From Bacteroidales bacterium (GTDB taxonomy: Bacteria > Bacteroidota > Bacteroidia > Bacteroidales > B18-G4), in NCBI GenBank assembly GCA_023132505.1, contig JAGLYE010000094.1:1-6378 (forward strand): a stretch of DNA of 6,378 bases, in the 5' to 3' direction. Both the position numbers and the translations under genes were made by a program. Below the pieces are notes generated by a model, which made no database searches, was not told the origin of the DNA, and saw only the letters and a list, made by a program, of their open reading frames with translations. Positions 1 to 5,922 of this stretch are shown piece by piece; position 1 is the stretch's first letter; each line of letters starts with the position of its first letter.

Positions 1-118
1 GGAGTTCGGAGTTTGGAGAAATTAATCATTATACATTATTCACTATACATTCACTATACATTATTCACTATACACTTCAATTAGGCACTTGGCACTAGGA
101 ACTAGGCACTATGCACTA
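1..118. repeat. Degenerate 7-bp tandem repeat array, several unit families
   Basis: The stretch is low-complexity DNA with a mostly 7-nt period, and the unit changes along its length. Positions 1-21 read GGAGTTC, GGAGTTT, GGAGAAA. Roughly 29-77 alternate TTCACTA and TACATTA units with a small deletion. Positions 84-118 are GGCACTT, GGCACTA, GGAACTA, GGCACTA, TGCACTA. Read on the minus strand, many units fit TARTGNN. The last unit (112-118) contains the glmU stop codon (116-118), so the array begins exactly where that coding region ends. The array is cut by the window start, so its true length is unknown. No ORF or terminator was recognised in it, and its function is unknown. Confidence 0.8.
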
Positions 119-1294
119 ATAAGACGTGTTCATTGCCGTAAGCTCCTTGATAGAGCGTAAAATGAACTGTTCATTTTCATCAAAATCAATATCCCTGCGG
201 CTATACACCCTTTTAGCGATGTCGATGGCTTTACGGATGGGGAAGTCATCAAAACCTTTCGTTCCGCCCCATGCAAAGGATGGAATAAAATTACGCTGAA
301 ATCCTGATCCGAAGATGTTGGAATTCACACCGATCACAGTCCCGGTATTGAACATGGTATTGATCCCGCATTTACTGTGGTCGCCCATTACCAGCCCGCA
401 AAACTGGAGCCCGGTATCAACAAATGTCTGGTCGGGATAGCTCCACATTTTCACAAGGTCGTAATTATTTTTAAGGTTGGAATTATTGGTGTCGGCCCCC
501 AGATTGCACCATTCGCCGATAACGGAATTGCCCAGATATCCATCGTGAGCCTTATTTGAGTATCCGAATATCACTACATTATTAAGCTCCCCCCCTACTT
601 TTGAATACGGGCCGATAGTAGTGGCACCGTATATTTTGGCACTCATTTTCACGACTGAATTATTGCAAAGGGCAAAAGGCCCGCGGATCATACTGCCTTC
701 CATGATCTCGGCATTTTTTCCAATATAAACCGGGCCTGTTGTGGTATTGATCGTGGCACACTCAATCTTTGCCCCCTTTTCTATAAATATATCATTTCCG
801 AGCAATGTATTTGTCTTGCTCAGGGGTTCAGATTCCCTTCCTTTTGTAAGAATCTCATAATCTGCCCGCAGGGCTGCATCATTATTATTAAAGATATCCC
901 ATGTGGCAAATAACTTCAGAAATTCACAGTTTGTTTCCAGCTCTTCCATGCCCTCAGTGTCATCCATATTATCCAGTTCGCTGGCAGTCAGGCGCATAGC
1001 AATGATCACCTCATCTTTTACGAGGACCTGGTTGATCCCCAGTTTTTTGACTTCATCCACAAGTTGATCATCAGGCAGAATCGAGCCATTGATAAGGATG
1101 TTATCTTCTCCCTTTTCGATCGGGAACTTCACGCTGAGATAATCCTCAGTCAATGAAGATGTTTTCACGCCCAGGTAATATTCCCATTTCTCCCTGATCG
1201 TCAGTATACCTATCCTGATATCACCGACAGGCCTTGTAAATGTTAGTGGCAGCAGGTAATTCCTTCTGAAATTATCGAAAATTATGTAATTCAT
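116..1294 (-). CDS. GlmU-family protein (Bacteroidetes-type sugar-1-phosphate nucleotidyltransferase / N-acetyltransferase)
   Basis: This 392-residue protein matches the alternative GlmU family of Bacteroidetes. Family members are annotated as UDP-GlcNAc diphosphorylase/glucosamine-1-phosphate acetyltransferase, which would place it in cytoplasmic UDP-GlcNAc supply for peptidoglycan and glycans. The N-terminus has the family motif LTFTRPVGDIRIG (17-29) followed by LTIREKWE. Classical GlmU instead has a glycine-rich LxxGxGTxM loop, which is absent here. From about residue 165 onward the sequence has the hexapeptide-repeat pattern of a left-handed beta-helix, and KAHDGYLG (His250) sits where the acetyltransferase His of GlmU is expected. 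The frame stays open to 1600, but I place the start at 1294. The family begins with MNYIIFD, a TAccTTTG -7 box at 1326-1333 lies just upstream, and the extra 102 codons are mostly repeat array. The stop lies inside a 7-bp repeat. Activity and substrate are inferred from the family only. Confidence 0.88.
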   Translation of the reverse strand: MNYIIFDNFRRNYLLPLTFTRPVGDIRIGILTIREKWEYYLGVKTSSLTEDYLSVKFPIEKGEDNILINGSILPDDQLVDEVKKLGINQVLVKDEVIIAMRLTASELDNMDDTEGMEELETNCEFLKLFATWDIFNNNDAALRADYEILTKGRESEPLSKTNTLLGNDIFIEKGAKIECATINTTTGPVYIGKNAEIMEGSMIRGPFALCNNSVVKMSAKIYGATTIGPYSKVGGELNNVVIFGYSNKAHDGYLGNSVIGEWCNLGADTNNSNLKNNYDLVKMWSYPDQTFVDTGLQFCGLVMGDHSKCGINTMFNTGTVIGVNSNIFGSGFQRNFIPSFAWGGTKGFDDFPIRKAIDIAKRVYSRRDIDFDENEQFILRSIKELTAMNTSY

Positions 1295-1325
1295 TCCTTC
1301 AAATATTTCCTTGATTAACCAGATA

Positions 1326-1333
1326 CAAAGGTA
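1326..1333 (-). promoter_or_regulatory. Candidate -7 promoter element of the GlmU-family gene
   Basis: On the minus strand the sequence is TACCTTTG, an exact match to the Bacteroidetes -7 consensus TAnnTTTG, about 32 nt upstream of the ATG at 1294. No clear TTTG -33 element was found 19-21 nt further up, where the DNA is A/T-rich. Its position between the repeat array and the gene supports the shorter start. Confidence 0.5.
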
Positions 1334-1370
1334 GATATTTTTCCTTTTATTTTTAATTGCATATTTTCCC

Positions 1371-1394
1371 GGGTACGGGGGACGGGGGACGGGG
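1371..1394. repeat. G-rich 7-bp repeats (ACGGGGG), potential G-quadruplex
   Basis: The plus strand has four G-tracts, GGG-tac-GGGGG-ac-GGGGG-ac-GGGG, made of three ACGGGGG-type heptads. This fits the G3+ N1-7 quadruplex pattern with very short loops. It sits upstream of the candidate glmU promoter and directly beside the longer GATACTY heptad array, sharing its 7-nt period but not its sequence. Folding is inferred, not shown. Confidence 0.75.
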
Positions 1395-1400
1395 TTATTT

Positions 1401-1519
1401 TCGATACTTGATACTCGATACTTGATACTTGATACTTGATACTCGATACTTGATACTCGATACTTGATACTCGATACTTGATACTCGATACTTGATACTT
1501 TATACTCGATATTTGATAT
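1401..1519. repeat. 7-bp tandem repeat array TYGATAC x17
   Basis: Seventeen contiguous 7-nt units fill 119 bp. Most are TCGATAC or TTGATAC; the last three are decayed (TTTATAC, TCGATAT, TTGATAT). The C and T forms largely alternate, giving a 14-nt higher-order unit (TCGATACTTGATAC), with one run of three T-type units at 1422-1442. On the minus strand the units read GTATCRA and have no stop codon in any frame. This explains the long, spurious repeat-coding frames extending from here. The array lies between the rpmE2 terminator and the glmU promoter. Decay at one end only suggests growth by slippage or unequal exchange. Confidence 0.95.
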
Positions 1520-1563
1520 TTGAAGGGGATAGATGATAGAAGACGTATTGAAACAAAATACAT

Positions 1564-1597
1564 AAAAAAAGGCCGTCACTATGAATGAACAGCCTTT
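1564..1597 (-). terminator. Intrinsic terminator after rpmE2
   Basis: On the minus strand a 10-bp stem (AAAGGCTGTT pairing with GACGGCCTTT, two G-T wobbles) encloses a 10-nt loop and runs into a seven-T tract. It starts about 20 nt after the rpmE2 stop codon and would separate rpmE2 from glmU transcription. Confidence 0.85.
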
Positions 1598-1616
1598 CAA
1601 TATTTTTTGGTGATGA

Positions 1617-1886
1617 TTATTTATCGTTTTTCTTTTCGAGGTGTTTTTTATACCTGCTACGGAATTTATCTACGCGCCCTGCTGTATCCACGAGCTGCAT
1701 TTTCCCGGTATAGAACGGGTGTGAAGTATGAGAGATCTCCAGCTTTACCAGCGGGTATTCGTTCCCATCTTCCCATTTGATGGTTTCTTTGGTTTTCACG
1801 GTTGATTTAGAAAGGAATGTGTATTCATTCGACATATCCTTAAAAACCACGAATCTGTAATCTGTAGGGTGAATATCCTTTTTCAT
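1617..1886 (-). CDS. rpmE2: 50S ribosomal protein L31 type B
   Basis: The 89-residue product has the L31 core: MKKDIHP at the N-terminus, SHPFYTG at 55-61 and [12 protein letters not shown] at 68-79, ending in a lysine-rich tail. It belongs to the large ribosomal subunit. There is no cysteine anywhere, so it is the type B form without the zinc-binding cysteines of type A. Length is normal for the family. The frame extends upstream to 1940, but I choose 1886. It gives the conserved MKKDIHP start, it lies 5 nt from a strong Shine-Dalgarno, and the -7/-33 promoter overlaps the upstream extension. It is followed by an intrinsic terminator, so it is probably monocistronic. Confidence 0.95.
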   Translation of the reverse strand: MKKDIHPTDYRFVVFKDMSNEYTFLSKSTVKTKETIKWEDGNEYPLVKLEISHTSHPFYTGKMQLVDTAGRVDKFRSRYKKHLEKKNDK

Positions 1887-1891
1887 TTTTT

Positions 1892-1899
1892 CCTCCTTT
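1892..1899 (-). promoter_or_regulatory. Strong Shine-Dalgarno for rpmE2
   Basis: The minus strand reads AAAGGAGG with 5 nt before the ATG at 1886. This is unusual here: serC, serA, the S23-like gene and the DUF1015 gene have no such motif, as is typical for Bacteroidetes. It fixes the rpmE2 start. Confidence 0.75.
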
Positions 1900-1910
1900 A
1901 TTTCGGGCTG

Positions 1911-1941
1911 CAAAATTACGGGCTTTTTATCAAACTGCAAA
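1911..1941 (-). promoter_or_regulatory. Promoter of rpmE2 (-33 TTTG, -7 TAATTTTG)
   Basis: On the minus strand, TTTG (1941-1938) and TAATTTTG (1918-1911) are separated by 19 nt, matching the Bacteroidetes sigma-ABfr consensus and spacing. The predicted transcript starts only about 20 nt before the ATG, giving a very short leader that holds the Shine-Dalgarno. Confidence 0.7.
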
Positions 1942-1996
1942 ATATATTATACAAAAATTTAATTTGTTGGCACTTTTTGTAAAAGGCTTATACATG

Positions 1997-2115
1997 GCCA
2001 CTGAGGCACAAAGACACAGAAAATCACGGTTTATCAACAACTTAACAGTGTAACTCTGTGTTTTCGAGCATTGTGATAAAATCTGTGTAACTCCGTGGCT
2101 CTGTGCCTTCGTGGC
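1997..2115. repeat. Imperfect inverted repeat with 8-nt internal period (MITE-like)
   Basis: Two 24-nt arms, 1997-2020 and 2092-2115, match in inverted orientation at 19 of 24 positions. Each arm is built of three octads with consensus near GNCACNRA: GCCACTGA, GGCACAAA, GACACAGA on the left; on the right, read in reverse complement, GCCACGAA, GGCACAGA, GCCACGGA. The interior holds related fragments such as GTGTAACTCTGTG. No ORF is present. The right arm ends on the last base of the acyl-CoA reductase stop codon (2115-2117). It could be a remnant miniature element or a transcribed hairpin acting at the 3' end of that gene. No target duplication was identified. Confidence 0.7.
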
Positions 2116-3164
2116 TATATTTGCAATAAAAATTCCATCGTATCAACGCCATCAGCGTAATCCCAAAGCTTCGGATATTGTCCTGTACCGGGTGGAATGC
2201 TGCCTGCAAGCCTTTTGTCGGCGGAAATCACGCACTGGATGTTTTCCGATTCATCCTTAATGAAATCATTAACTTCATCGGGCTTATTATACCTTTCAAA
2301 ATGCAGGACGGATACAGGTGAAGCCATGCTTGTTGATTCTTTCAATAAGAGAAAGCCATTATCGAAATGCTGATCTCCATTGACCAGTAAAATGGATTTG
2401 TTATAATCGTAGTTGTTATTGTATTTGTGATGTTCAGCCACAGGGGAAAAGCCCTCGATGGCCTTAAAGAAGTCCTTGAAATCATAATCCTGCGGAACGA
2501 ATAATTTAGATACATTCCGGCAGCCCAGTCCATAATACATGAAGATATCGTCGCCCAAAGCTATTAGCTCATCCCTGCTCTCATTCCCTGACAACACTGC
2601 AAGGGCATTCCTGTTTTTCCGGATGATATGAGGATATTTTCCAAAGTAGTAATCAAAATACCTGGCTGTATTATTGCTGCCGGTAGCTATCACTGCATCG
2701 AAATCATGGATGAAACTGTCGGTAAATTCAATCAATTCAGCAAAAGCCGGTTCCATGCTGATAAGCAGATCGGCGAAAGCCAGGATCAGGTATGTGTCGT
2801 CAGATGACAACTTCACCTGCACTTTATGCCCGGACATTAACACACATAGAAAATCATGAAAGCCTACTGCGGGGATATTCCCGGCCATGACAACCACCAC
2901 AGTTTTCTGCTCCGCAGGCGTGTTAAGGTCGTACATAGCAGCCCATTTCTCAAGGTCCTCACGCTTGAGGCCATCTCCCAATGCATAAAACATTTTAAAC
3001 ACTGATTCTTCAGTAAACCATGCATTTGCACCGATAGCATCATGAAAGCCTTTTTCCAGGGAGGCAACATCAATCACAATATGGTTGAACTCCTGACTTT
3101 TGCCCAATTCCTTCAGGAGTGATCCAAGCCGGCTGAATGCTTCAATTCTGTTAATGATATCCAT
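2115..3164 (-). CDS. Acyl-CoA reductase, LuxC-like
   Basis: The 349-residue protein resembles the Bacteroidetes acyl-CoA reductase family related to LuxC, in the aldehyde dehydrogenase superfamily. These enzymes use NADPH to reduce an acyl-CoA or acyl-enzyme thioester to an aldehyde. Visible features are VVMAGNIPAVGFHDFL (91-106), ATGSNNTARYF (160-170), IRKNRNALAVLSG (181-193) and YGLGCRNVSKLFVP (211-224), where Cys215 is the expected catalytic nucleophile. It is shorter than classical LuxC (about 480 residues). No luxD, luxE or luciferase gene is nearby, so bioluminescence is not implied. The start at 3164 gives a normal N-terminus and lies about 25 nt downstream of a good -7/-33 promoter. 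It is divergent from serC, an arrangement I recall from other Bacteroidetes. The physiological substrate is unknown. Confidence 0.85.
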   Translation of the reverse strand: MDIINRIEAFSRLGSLLKELGKSQEFNHIVIDVASLEKGFHDAIGANAWFTEESVFKMFYALGDGLKREDLEKWAAMYDLNTPAEQKTVVVVMAGNIPAVGFHDFLCVLMSGHKVQVKLSSDDTYLILAFADLLISMEPAFAELIEFTDSFIHDFDAVIATGSNNTARYFDYYFGKYPHIIRKNRNALAVLSGNESRDELIALGDDIFMYYGLGCRNVSKLFVPQDYDFKDFFKAIEGFSPVAEHHKYNNNYDYNKSILLVNGDQHFDNGFLLLKESTSMASPVSVLHFERYNKPDEVNDFIKDESENIQCVISADKRLAGSIPPGTGQYPKLWDYADGVDTMEFLLQI

Positions 3165-3189
3165 GATTTGTCAACTTATTATCACTTAA

Positions 3190-3222
3190 CAAAAATATTC
3201 AATAATTTAATACATAAGCAAA
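3190..3222 (-). promoter_or_regulatory. Promoter of the acyl-CoA reductase gene
   Basis: The minus strand has TTTG (3222-3219), a 21-nt spacer and TATTTTTG (3197-3190), matching the Bacteroidetes -33/-7 consensus. The ATG at 3164 follows about 25 nt later. Confidence 0.65.
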
Positions 3223-3234
3223 TCATATTTCAGG

Positions 3235-3251
3235 CAAATATCATATATTTG
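3235..3251. promoter_or_regulatory. Perfect palindrome overlapping the serC -7 box
   Basis: CAAATAT-CAT-ATATTTG is a perfect 7-bp inverted repeat with a 3-nt centre. Its right half contains most of the candidate serC -7 box (3244-3251). CAAATATCA recurs at 3258-3266, and a related CAAATCATAT lies at 3219-3228. The layout is what an operator for a dimeric regulator could look like, but in A/T-rich DNA it may be chance. Confidence 0.35.
3244..3251 (+). promoter_or_regulatory. Candidate -7 element of the serC operon
   Basis: TATATTTG matches TAnnTTTG exactly and lies about 60 nt upstream of the serC ATG. No TTTG is present at the -33 distance, so the promoter may be weak or activator-dependent. 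Confidence 0.5.
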
Positions 3252-3263
3252 TGGAGCCAAATA

Positions 3264-3277
3264 TCAGGTTATCCTGA
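3264..3277 (+). other. Small hairpin in the serC leader
   Basis: TCAGG-TTAT-CCTGA forms a 5-bp stem with a 4-nt loop in the predicted 5' untranslated region of serC, about 33 nt before the ATG. No T-tract follows, so it is not a terminator. Confidence 0.3.
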
Positions 3278-3310
3278 GCAAAGAATAAAAACTATTTAAC
3301 ATAAGATATT

Positions 3311-4384
3311 ATGAAGAAACACAACTTTTATGCGGGCCCTTCCATCCTTCCTCAATACACCATTGAGAATACTGCAAAAGCCTTGATCGATTTTGCCGAT
3401 ATGGGATTGTCGTTGATGGAAATCTCACACAGGAGCAAACAGTTTGTTGCCGTGATGGACGAAGCACAGGCGCTTTTCAAAGAATTGCTCGACATTCCTG
3501 AAGGTTATTCAGTTATATTTTTGGGCGGTGGTGCCAGCACCCAGTTCGCCATGGTGCCCTTCAACCTCATGAAGAAAAAATCTGCTTACCTGAATACAGG
3601 TTCATGGGCAAAAAAGGCCATCAAGGAAGCGCAGGCGTTTGGAGAAGTTGTAATAGTAGGCAGCTCGGAAGATAAGAATTTCAACTATATTCCCAAAGGC
3701 TATACCATTCCTGAGGATGCCGATTATTTCCATATCACAACCAACAACACCATATATGGCACTGAGATCAAATATGATATCGACTCCCCCGTACCACTGG
3801 TTGCCGATATGTCATCTGATATTTTCAGCCGTCCGATAGACGTATCAAAATATGCCATCATTTATGGCGGTGCCCAGAAGAACCTGGCCCCTGCCGGCGT
3901 TACTTTTGCCATTGTCCGTGATGATATCTTAGGCAAGGTTGAACGCCATATTCCTACAATGCTGAAATACCAGACCCATATCGACAAGGGTTCTATGTTC
4001 AATACACCTCCGGTCGTACCGGTCTTTGCAGCACTTCAAACCCTGCAATGGCTGAAAAACCTCGGTGGCATCAATGAAATCCACAAAGTGAACAAGTTCA
4101 AAGCCGGGCTGCTCTACGATGAGATCGACCGCAATCCTTTATTCACTGCTACTGTATCGCATCCTGACGACCGCTCTATCATGAACATTTGCTTCGTGAT
4201 GAATGCAGGCTATGAGAACCTGGAACAGGAATTCTTTGATTTTGCTTCATCAAAAGGCATGATAGGCATAAAAGGACACCGTTCCGTTGGTGGATTCAGG
4301 GCTTCTACTTACAATGCACTCCCCATAGAAAGTGTTGAGGTATTGGTTGGTGCAATGCAGGAATTTGAAAATATGCACAAATAG
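3311..4384 (+). CDS. serC: Phosphoserine aminotransferase
   Basis: SerC is a cytoplasmic PLP enzyme that converts 3-phosphohydroxypyruvate and glutamate to O-phosphoserine, the second step of serine synthesis; many homologues also serve pyridoxine synthesis. The 357-residue length is close to the usual value of about 360. Recognisable parts are [11 protein letters not shown] (4-14), SHRSKQF (39-45), GGGASTQF (72-79), VADMSSDIF (164-172), the PLP-lysine loop [11 protein letters not shown] with Lys190, NTPPVVPVF (231-239) and a C-terminal [15 protein letters not shown]. The start follows a predicted leader with no Shine-Dalgarno, as is usual in this phylum. serA follows after 73 bp on the same strand, so product and substrate of consecutive steps are co-transcribed. 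Confidence 0.96.
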   Translation: MKKHNFYAGPSILPQYTIENTAKALIDFADMGLSLMEISHRSKQFVAVMDEAQALFKELLDIPEGYSVIFLGGGASTQFAMVPFNLMKKKSAYLNTGSWAKKAIKEAQAFGEVVIVGSSEDKNFNYIPKGYTIPEDADYFHITTNNTIYGTEIKYDIDSPVPLVADMSSDIFSRPIDVSKYAIIYGGAQKNLAPAGVTFAIVRDDILGKVERHIPTMLKYQTHIDKGSMFNTPPVVPVFAALQTLQWLKNLGGINEIHKVNKFKAGLLYDEIDRNPLFTATVSHPDDRSIMNICFVMNAGYENLEQEFFDFASSKGMIGIKGHRSVGGFRASTYNALPIESVEVLVGAMQEFENMHK

Positions 4385-4408
4385 CATAAATTAACAGACA
4401 CTTATTTC

Positions 4409-4427
4409 CGGGGGAATCCATCTCCCG
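4409..4427 (+). other. Hairpin in the serC-serA gap
   Basis: CGGGGGA-ATCCA-TCTCCCG forms a 7-bp stem with one G-T wobble and a 5-nt loop, 31 nt before the serA ATG. No T-run follows, so it is more likely an mRNA-stability or processing structure than a terminator. Confidence 0.45.
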
Positions 4428-4457
4428 TAAAGCAAACAATATCAAAAAACGAATATT

Positions 4458-5381
4458 ATGACAAAAGTATTGGTAGCCACGGTAAAGCCTTTTGCACCGG
4501 CAGCTGTAAATGGCATCAGAGAAGTAGTAGAAGGTGCAGGCTATGAAATGGCCCTGCTCGAAAAATATGAGGATCAAAAGGATTTTATTGATGCAGCATC
4601 AGATGCCGATGCCATCATTATAAGGAGCGATAAGGCCAATGCAGAGGTGATCGCAGGAGCAAATAAGCTCAAGATCATTGTCAGGGCCGGAGCCGGTTAC
4701 GACAATGTTGACCTCGAAGCAGCAACAGCAAAGGGTATCGTTGTCATGAACACACCCGGGCAAAACTCCAATGCCGTGGCGGAACTCGCCCTGGGCATGA
4801 TGGTATATATGGCCAGAAACAGGTTCAACGGCACCTCCGGACGGGAACTGAGAGGCAAGAAGCTTGGCATCCACGCTTATGGTAATGTGGGCAGGTATGT
4901 GGCTGAAATTGCTAAAGGATTCGGCATGAAATGTTATGCCTTCGACCCATTTATCAGCAAGGAAGATATTGAAAAAGACGGAGTAATTGCTCTGGACAGT
5001 GTTGAAGAGCTATACAGCACATGCCAGTTTATCTCTTTGCACATCCCTGCTAACGAGAAAACAAAAGGCTCTGTCAACACAGACTTGCTTTCGATGATGC
5101 CACAGGGTGCTACCCTGATCAACACCGCCCGCAAAGAGGTCGTTTGTGAAGATTCCCTGAAAAAGGCCTTTGCTGAGAGAGATGACTTCATATATATTTC
5201 AGACATAGCACCTGATTGCGCGGAGGAAATTGCAGAGCATTATGAAGGAAGATTTTTCTTCACACCAAAGAAAATGGGTGCCCAGACTTCTGAAGCAAAT
5301 ATCAACGCAGGCATAGCTGCTGCAAGCCAGATCAAAGCATTCCTTGAAGAGGGAGACAGAACATACCAGGTCAATAAGTAA
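4458..5381 (+). CDS. serA: D-3-phosphoglycerate dehydrogenase, short lysine-type
   Basis: SerA oxidises 3-phosphoglycerate to 3-phosphohydroxypyruvate with NAD+, the first step of serine synthesis. The 307-residue protein has the D-2-hydroxyacid dehydrogenase layout. RAGAGYDNVD (76-85) is the substrate-side loop, LGIHAYGNVGR (136-146) is the dinucleotide-binding turn, and INTARKEVV (221-229) carries the catalytic Arg225. Where most family members have the catalytic His in TPHxG, this one has TPKKMGAQTSEAN (269-281), so Lys271 or Lys272 replaces it. This fits the type III lysine form known from Entamoeba and Bacteroides relatives. Glu256 or Glu257 is the likely acid partner. There is no C-terminal ACT or intervening domain, so serine feedback through ACT is not expected. 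It follows serC with no visible promoter or Shine-Dalgarno between. Confidence 0.94.
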   Translation: MTKVLVATVKPFAPAAVNGIREVVEGAGYEMALLEKYEDQKDFIDAASDADAIIIRSDKANAEVIAGANKLKIIVRAGAGYDNVDLEAATAKGIVVMNTPGQNSNAVAELALGMMVYMARNRFNGTSGRELRGKKLGIHAYGNVGRYVAEIAKGFGMKCYAFDPFISKEDIEKDGVIALDSVEELYSTCQFISLHIPANEKTKGSVNTDLLSMMPQGATLINTARKEVVCEDSLKKAFAERDDFIYISDIAPDCAEEIAEHYEGRFFFTPKKMGAQTSEANINAGIAAASQIKAFLEEGDRTYQVNK

Positions 5382-5442
5382 TTTATCATCTGGCGACAAA
5401 ACAAAACTAATATTTGCACAAACCCAGACTAAGCAGATCATT

Positions 5443-5886
5443 ATGGACAAGGTAAATGATAGAAACAACACTTTTTTCAGATTTGAGGATCTCAGGATCT
5501 ACCACAAAGCCCTCAACTATTCTAAATCGGTGCATGAAGTGACCAGGCCGCATGTATCTGAGCAAAATAAGCTGCTGACAGACCGTTTCAACACATCCGC
5601 ACAAAACATCGTTCTTAACATCGCAGAAGGTTCGGCAAGAAATAAAAGCCAGTTCATTTATTATTTAAAGATGGCCAAGAGCGCAGTGAGGGAGTGCCTG
5701 GTGTTGACCAGCATTTTCTATAACCTGGAACTTTTTACCGATGCCGAAGAAGATGAATCCAGAAACCAGCTGATGGAAATGACAAAAATGATCGGTGCAC
5801 TCATTTCCTCCCTCCAGAGGAGTAGTAACAAGAAGGAAGATGAGAGCGACAACTACAATCCCGACAGTGACATGCCGGCAGATTGA
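5443..5886 (+). CDS. Four-helix-bundle protein, 23S rRNA-intervening-sequence (S23) family
   Basis: The 147-residue product matches the small four-helix-bundle family first named from ORFs inside 23S rRNA intervening sequences. The pattern is visible in order: FEDLRIYHKALNYSKSVHE (14-32), the central QNIVLNIAEGSARNKSQF (54-71) with its NIAEG signature, and YYLKMAKSAVRECLVLTSIF (73-92), plus a last helix around 103-127. An extra acidic tail (131-147) makes it longer than the usual 115-130. The molecular function is unknown; related Avd proteins assist diversity-generating retroelements, but none is visible here. The frame is open back to 5344, overlapping serA, but I choose 5443 because family similarity begins after it. 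It sits 61 bp after serA and 83 bp before the DUF1015 gene, without rRNA around it. It looks like an insertion into a usually compact serC-serA-DUF1015 run. Confidence 0.85.
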   Translation: MDKVNDRNNTFFRFEDLRIYHKALNYSKSVHEVTRPHVSEQNKLLTDRFNTSAQNIVLNIAEGSARNKSQFIYYLKMAKSAVRECLVLTSIFYNLELFTDAEEDESRNQLMEMTKMIGALISSLQRSSNKKEDESDNYNPDSDMPAD

Positions 5887-5922
5887 TCTTCAGCAATTAT
5901 CACAATTTCATAAAAATATCCG

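Noticed and set aside
1292..1300. GAAGGA before the glmU ATG as a Shine-Dalgarno
   Set aside because: It directly abuts the ATG with no spacing, so it cannot act as a normal Shine-Dalgarno.
1401..1519. CRISPR array
   Set aside because: The units are contiguous 7-mers without spacers, and no cas gene is present.
1315..1563. 82-codon minus-strand frame across the same heptad array
   Set aside because: It is the same repeat read in another frame, with no family similarity and the rpmE2 terminator just upstream.
1295..1600. N-terminal extension of the GlmU-family frame containing a repeated seven-residue VSSIEYQ-type sequence
   Set aside because: The heptad array has no stop codon in any minus-strand frame, so the frame is open by composition. 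The conserved N-terminus and the -7 box place the start at 1294.
1887..1940. 18-codon upstream extension of rpmE2
   Set aside because: It overlaps the -7/-33 promoter, and the strong Shine-Dalgarno and conserved MKKDIHP select 1886.
5407..5414. AATATTTG as a promoter for the S23-like gene
   Set aside because: It misses the first base of TAnnTTTG and has no -33 element, so co-transcription is more likely.
5344..5442. 33-codon upstream extension of the S23-like gene overlapping serA
   Set aside because: It encodes no family-like sequence and overlaps the 3' end of serA in another frame.
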